18,026 bases of DNA from an uncultured Clostridia bacterium (GTDB taxonomy: Bacteria > Bacillota > Clostridia > Oscillospirales > Acutalibacteraceae). The first letter of the stretch is position 1. The number at the start of each line of letters is the position of its first letter. Shown here one piece after another: positions 14,274 to 18,026 of this stretch. A model generated the notes under the pieces. That model was not told where the DNA came from. It did not search any database and saw nothing but the letters and a program-made list of their open reading frames with translations. The position numbers and the translations under genes were made by a program. Location: assembly GCA_937884625.1 (NCBI GenBank), contig CALGCE010000261.1, positions 1 to 18,026 on the forward strand, given 5' to 3'.

Positions 14274-14997
14274 TTTACCGAATACGGATTCTTTGGAGTA
14301 TTCAGCAAGTTCTGTAAAAAAGGTAACTTTTAATACGTCTACTACAAATGATTATTTAACAAACGAGGCATATAAAACACTCAGAACCAACGTTTTTTTC
14401 TGCGGAAAAAGTATTAAGACCATAGTTGTTACCAGCAGTAATGAAAACGAAGGTAAGAGTACTATTGCAACCGAACTCGCAAAGAGTTTTGCAGATGCCG
14501 ATAAAAAAGCACTGCTTATCGACTGTGATATGCGTAAATCGGTTATGCTGAAAAATAATATGCGTTCAAAAGATATACAGGGTATATCAGAAGTGCTTTC
14601 GGGACTTGCGGATATAAACGATGTTTTATACAAAACCCAAAATGAGAATTTTGATGTTATTTTTTCAGGACATTTTCCGCCAAATCCCGTAGAACTTATT
14701 GAAAACGGTAAGTTTAAGGATATGCTTGAAAGTCTGTCGGGCAACTATGATTATATATTGATAGATTCTCCTCCGCTTGGTATGGTAATTGATGCTGCGG
14801 TAATAGCGTCCTGTTGTGACGGTGCGATAATAGTTGTATCAAACCATAAAATAAGCAGAAAAGCGGTACTTAACGTAAGAAACCAACTTGAAAAAAGCGG
14901 TTGTAAAATTTTAGGCGTAGTCTTAAATGAAACAGATAAAAAAATATCTAAGTATTATAGAAAATACTACGGTAATAAATATTATACAAGTCAATAA
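14260..14997 (+). CDS. CpsD/YwqD-type bacterial tyrosine kinase (BY-kinase)
   Basis: 245 residues from ATG 14260 (AGGTG 6 nt upstream); the frame is open back to 14206 but that part only overlaps the previous gene. The P-loop ATPase has the BY-kinase set: Walker A SSNENEGKST (59-68), Walker A' ALLIDCDMR (84-92), and Walker B YDYILIDSPP (163-172). A C-terminal tyrosine cluster KYYRKYYGNKYYTSQ (Tyr232, 233, 236, 237, 241, 242) provides autophosphorylation sites. An N-terminal EAYKTLRTN (36-44), matching the EAxRxLRTN motif, mediates ring formation. In Firmicutes the kinase is separate from its membrane activator, as here. Phosphorylation cycling controls polysaccharide assembly and can target other proteins such as UDP-glucose dehydrogenase. 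A terminator follows, making a two-gene operon. Confidence 0.94.
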   Translation: MQNDNLPNTDSLEYSASSVKKVTFNTSTTNDYLTNEAYKTLRTNVFFCGKSIKTIVVTSSNENEGKSTIATELAKSFADADKKALLIDCDMRKSVMLKNNMRSKDIQGISEVLSGLADINDVLYKTQNENFDVIFSGHFPPNPVELIENGKFKDMLESLSGNYDYILIDSPPLGMVIDAAVIASCCDGAIIVVSNHKISRKAVLNVRNQLEKSGCKILGVVLNETDKKISKYYRKYYGNKYYTSQ

Positions 14998-15003
14998 GTC
15001 CAA

Positions 15004-15034
15004 AGCCCACATTTGTTTGAGTGTGGGTTTTTTT
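15004..15034 (+). terminator. Intrinsic terminator of cpsC-cpsD
   Basis: CCCACA (15006-15011) pairs with TGTGGG (15022-15027), extended by a G-U and an A-U pair at the base, followed by seven T. It lies just after the cpsD stop. Confidence 0.85.
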
Positions 15035-15054
15035 GTGCTTAAATTTTATTTTGC

Positions 15055-15084
15055 TTGACGAAAATACTATATGTGGTATATAAT
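15055..15084 (+). promoter_or_regulatory. Promoter of the topoisomerase pair
   Basis: TTGACG (15055-15060), 18-nt spacer, TATAAT (15079-15084); TATATA at 15077 with a 16-nt spacer is an alternative. The start would fall near 15091, about 37 nt before the TTG start codon. Confidence 0.65.
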
Positions 15085-15127
15085 GTAGACTGTATAATAT
15101 TGTAAATTGTAAGGTAGGTAGACTAAG

Positions 15128-17110
15128 TTGGCTAAAACCAATGTCGAATACGGTAACGAGAGTATAAAAAAACTTGAAGGTCCCGACAGGGTAAGAAAAC
15201 GTCCCGGTGTTATTTTCGGCTCCGACGGTCTTGACGGTTGTGAACATTCGGTATTTGAAATAATATCAAACTCAATTGATGAAGCCCGTGAGGGATACGG
15301 TAAGAAGATAATAGTATCCCATTTTGCCGACGGCTCTATTGAGGTTCAGGATTTCGGTCGAGGTGCTCCCGTAGATTTTAACAATAAAGAACAGTGCTTT
15401 AACTGGGAACTTTTGTACTGTGAACTGTATGCAGGCGGTAAATATAATACCAACGAGGGTGCGAATTACGAGTATTCGGTAGGTTTAAACGGATTGGGTC
15501 TTTGCTCAACGCAGTATGCGGCGGAGTATATGGACGTTGAAATCAAAAGAGACGGATATAAATATAATCTGCACTTTGAAAAGGGTTATAATGTAGGAGG
15601 ACTTAAAAAAGAACCGTATTCGGGGAAAGATACGGGCACTAAAACCAAATGGAAACCCGATATAGATGTTTTCACCGATATAAATATTCCAAAAGAGTAT
15701 TTTTTGGATACGCTTAAACGTCAGGCTATTGTAAATGACGGTCTGCTTTTCGTTTTCAAAGAACAGCAGGGTGCACATTTCATTCAAACCGAGATAAAAT
15801 ATGACAACGGTATAAGAGATTATGTAAACGAGTTTGCAGGAGAGGAGAAACTTACTTCCGTACAGTTCTGGCAGACCGAAAGAAAGGGCAGGGACAGAGA
15901 GGACAAGCCTGAATATAAGGTAAAAATAAATGTTGCTCTTTGCTTTTCAAACCGCCACGTCTTAAAGGAGTATTATCACAATTCAAGTTGGCTTGAATAC
16001 GGGGGTGCACCTGAAAAGGCGGTAAGAAATGCCTTTGTTTATTCGGTTGATAATTATATTAAACAGACTAATAAATATAAGTCGGGCGAGAGCAAGGTAA
16101 CCTTTTCCGATGTAGAGGAATGTATGGTACTTGTTATTTCCTCTTTCTCTACAATGACCTCTTATGAAAACCAGACCAAGAAATCCATTACGAATAAGTT
16201 TATTTGCGATGCCATGACCGAATTTTTACGTCATCAGTTAGAGGTATACTTTATCGAAAACAAGGCAGAAGCCGATAAAATTGCCGACCAAGTTCTTGTT
16301 AATAAAAGAAGCCGTGAACGAAGCGAACGGGAGAGAATAAACCTTAAAAAAACCCTTGCAACGGGCAACTCTATGGTTGACAGGGTGCAAAAGTTTGTCG
16401 ATTGCAGAAGCAGAGATGTGTCAGAAAGAGAACTGTATATAGTTGAGGGTGATTCGGCACTAGGTTCGTGTAAACTTGCAAGAGATGCGTCTTTTCAGGC
16501 TATTATGCCGGTACGAGGGAAAATACTTAACTGCCTCAAAGCAGAATACGATAAGATTTTCAAAAGCGAAATCATCACCGATTTGCTTAAAGTTTTAGGT
16601 TGCGGAGTTGAGGTAAAATCAAAGGCAAATAAAAGTCTGTCAAATTTTGATATGGCAAATTTGCGGTGGAATAAGATAATAATATGTACCGATGCGGACG
16701 TTGACGGTTTTCATATAAGAACTCTTATTCTTACAATGATTTACCGTCTTATGCCTACTCTGATAAACGAGGGTAGGGTGTTTATTGCCGAAACACCGCT
16801 TTATGAAATAAATACCAAGTCTATGACCTATTTTGCGTATGACGAGAACGAAAAAAAGGACATTCTCGATAAAATAGGTAACGAAAAGTACAATTTACAG
16901 CGTTCAAAGGGACTTGGCGAAAACCAACCCGATATGATGAATCTTACTACTATGAATCCTCAGACGAGACGTCTTATAAAAATAATGCCCGAGGACGCCA
17001 CCGCTACAAGCGAAATGTTTGATTTGCTTTTGGGCGACAATCTTACGGGAAGAAAAGATTATATTGCGGAGAACGGCTATTTATATATGGAAGATGCCGA
17101 TATAAGTTAA
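15128..17110 (+). CDS. Divergent type IIA topoisomerase B subunit (ParE/GyrB-like)
   Basis: 660 residues. It is the ATPase and TOPRIM subunit that, with the next gene, would pass DNA duplexes. ATPase: FEIISNSIDEA (43-53, catalytic Glu44, Mg-binding Asn48), VQDFGRGAPVD (73-83), SVGLNGLG (117-124) in place of the usual GGLHGVG, and lid NQTKKSITN (348-356, Lys351). TOPRIM: ELYIVEGDSALGS (435-447, Glu440) and TDADVDGFHIRTL (521-533, Asp522 and Asp524); then SKGLGENQP (593-601). All metal and ATP residues are kept, so it should be active. The surrounding sequence is clearly less standard than housekeeping GyrB, hence a second topoisomerase. The start is TTG (first codon after an in-frame stop, AGG 9 nt upstream, N-terminus as in the family). 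The downstream A subunit starts 13 nt later. Confidence 0.9.
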   Translation: MAKTNVEYGNESIKKLEGPDRVRKRPGVIFGSDGLDGCEHSVFEIISNSIDEAREGYGKKIIVSHFADGSIEVQDFGRGAPVDFNNKEQCFNWELLYCELYAGGKYNTNEGANYEYSVGLNGLGLCSTQYAAEYMDVEIKRDGYKYNLHFEKGYNVGGLKKEPYSGKDTGTKTKWKPDIDVFTDINIPKEYFLDTLKRQAIVNDGLLFVFKEQQGAHFIQTEIKYDNGIRDYVNEFAGEEKLTSVQFWQTERKGRDREDKPEYKVKINVALCFSNRHVLKEYYHNSSWLEYGGAPEKAVRNAFVYSVDNYIKQTNKYKSGESKVTFSDVEECMVLVISSFSTMTSYENQTKKSITNKFICDAMTEFLRHQLEVYFIENKAEADKIADQVLVNKRSRERSERERINLKKTLATGNSMVDRVQKFVDCRSRDVSERELYIVEGDSALGSCKLARDASFQAIMPVRGKILNCLKAEYDKIFKSEIITDLLKVLGCGVEVKSKANKSLSNFDMANLRWNKIIICTDADVDGFHIRTLILTMIYRLMPTLINEGRVFIAETPLYEINTKSMTYFAYDENEKKDILDKIGNEKYNLQRSKGLGENQPDMMNLTTMNPQTRRLIKIMPEDATATSEMFDLLLGDNLTGRKDYIAENGYLYMEDADIS

Positions 17111-17123
17111 AGGAGAAAGTTTA

Positions 17124-18026
17124 ATGGCTCCGAGAAAGAAAAAGGAAGACAATACACCAAAAAAGCCAAAGAATACAAACGCCTATATTGCAGGGGCAGG
17201 TACCGTTGTTGATAGGCAGGTAACTGAAACGTTAAAGTCCAACTTTATGCCTTATGCTATGAGCGTTATAGTATCCCGTGCAATTCCCGAAATTGACGGT
17301 TTTAAACCGTCGCACAGAAAACTGCTTTATACTATGTATAATATGGGACTTTTAAACGGTCCTACCATTAAGTCTGCAAACATAGTCGGAAGAACGATGC
17401 AGTTAAACCCTCACGGCGATGCCGCAATTTACGATACTATGGTGCGTCTGTCCGAAGGTCACGCCGCACTGTTACACCCTTTCGTAGCGTCAAAGGGTTC
17501 GTTTGGTAAGGCGTATTCCCGTGATATGCAGTGTGCCGCCGCACGTTATACCGAGGCAAAACTAGCCCCCATATCGGCAGAACTTTTCAGCGATATTGAT
17601 AAGGATACGGTGGATTTTGTCGATAACTACGATGCGACTATGAAAGAGCCCGTACTCTTTCCCGTTACCTTTCCGACCGTACTTGTAAATGCCAATATGG
17701 GTATAGCGGCAGGTATGGCAAGTTCTATTTGTCCTTTTAATTTGGGCGAGGTATGTGACACTACGGTAGCATATATAAAGGATAATGATATAGACGTTGC
17801 CGATACCCTTTTAGCACCCGATTTTCCGATTGGCGGAGAACTTTTGTACGACCGCAGTGAAATGGAGAAAATATATGAAACGGGCAGAGGCAGTTTTAAG
17901 GTGAGGGGTACTTACGAGTACGATAAGCCAAATAACTGTATAGATATTAAGTCCATACCGCCTACTACTACGAGTGAGGCGATTATTGAAAAGGTTGTAG
18001 AACTTGTAAAGGCTAAAAAGATAACC
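17124..18026 (+). CDS. Divergent type IIA topoisomerase A subunit (ParC/GyrA-like), N-terminal 301 codons
   Basis: It begins at ATG 17124 (AGGAG 9 nt upstream) and runs off the right edge. A basic, lysine-rich tail (residues 1-17) precedes the winged-helix breakage-reunion domain: YAMSVIVSRAIPEIDGFKPS (44-63), then IVGRTMQLNPHGDAAIYD (87-104), then SKGSFGKAYSRDMQCAAARY (123-142) with the DNA-cleaving Arg141-Tyr142. GyrA/ParC proteins usually have KYHPHGDSAVYD and DGQGNFGS, so several surface-loop residues differ: the Ser that anchors quinolones (Ser83 of E. coli GyrA) is Ala100, while the Asp87 position is kept as Asp104. The tower domain region follows (PVTFPTVLVNA, GMASSICPFNLGEV). Whether it ends with a GyrA-box C-terminal domain cannot be seen, so gyrase versus topoisomerase IV type remains open; the pairing and divergence favour ParC-like. 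Confidence 0.9.
   Translation, partial: MAPRKKKEDNTPKKPKNTNAYIAGAGTVVDRQVTETLKSNFMPYAMSVIVSRAIPEIDGFKPSHRKLLYTMYNMGLLNGPTIKSANIVGRTMQLNPHGDAAIYDTMVRLSEGHAALLHPFVASKGSFGKAYSRDMQCAAARYTEAKLAPISAELFSDIDKDTVDFVDNYDATMKEPVLFPVTFPTVLVNANMGIAAGMASSICPFNLGEVCDTTVAYIKDNDIDVADTLLAPDFPIGGELLYDRSEMEKIYETGRGSFKVRGTYEYDKPNNCIDIKSIPPTTTSEAIIEKVVELVKAKKIT

Noticed and set aside
14948-15247. Minus-strand frame across the cpsD end and the topoisomerase promoter
   Set aside because: It crosses a terminator, a promoter and the coding start of the topoisomerase gene; no start signal or family match.
1-18026. CRISPR arrays, insertion sequences, tRNA or rRNA genes, riboswitches
   Set aside because: No regularly spaced repeats, transposase motifs, terminal inverted repeats, cloverleaf sequences or recognisable riboswitch cores were found on reading both strands.

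Overview
The window reads as chromosomal DNA of a low-GC Gram-positive, most likely a spore-forming or spore-derived member of the Clostridia. The grounds are SpoIIR, Rex, a zinc-type L31, the pth-mfd-foldase order, type 2 ArgC, strong Shine-Dalgarno sites, and many promoters close to TTGACA-17-TATAAT. I cannot name a genus from the sequence; Oscillospirales is a guess. Everything from position 1 to 13405 lies on the minus strand and everything from 13527 to the end on the plus strand, diverging from a two-way promoter region at 13406-13526.

In minus-strand reading order: pth-mfd-foldase lipoprotein (translation-termination recycling, transcription-coupled repair, envelope protein folding) ends at a strong terminator at 8177-8216. 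Next comes argC-argJ-argB-argD, an arginine cluster using the acetyl cycle, behind a perfect sigma-A-type promoter covered by ArgR-like boxes. Then rex-ispE-spoIIR (redox repressor, isoprenoid synthesis, sporulation signal), where rex and ispE overlap by 4 nt and the ispE terminator hairpin contains the spoIIR ribosome binding site. Then rpmE with its own promoter and terminator, a DUF975 membrane protein with its own promoter, and finally a more accessory-looking end: a 5'-truncated TIR/deoxyribosyltransferase-like reading frame followed 4 nt later by a HipA-like kinase that runs off the left edge.

On the plus strand: cpsC-cpsD (polysaccharide co-polymerase plus tyrosine-kinase partner, with no polysaccharide genes in view) ends at a terminator. 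It is followed by a divergent type IIA topoisomerase pair (ParE/GyrB-like, TTG start, and ParC/GyrA-like, cut by the right edge).

Most of the window is housekeeping. The points that merit a second look are the truncated TIR-like ORF next to the HipA-like gene, the divergent topoisomerase pair with Ala at the quinolone Ser position, the spoIIR site buried in a terminator, plus-strand-facing terminators behind argD with no plus-strand gene, a promoter-flanking inverted repeat at rex, and the ArgR operators. I did not find a clearly new multi-gene system. No gene-free stretch exceeds 300 bases; the longest gaps (about 120-185 bases) are described as promoters, operators and terminators.
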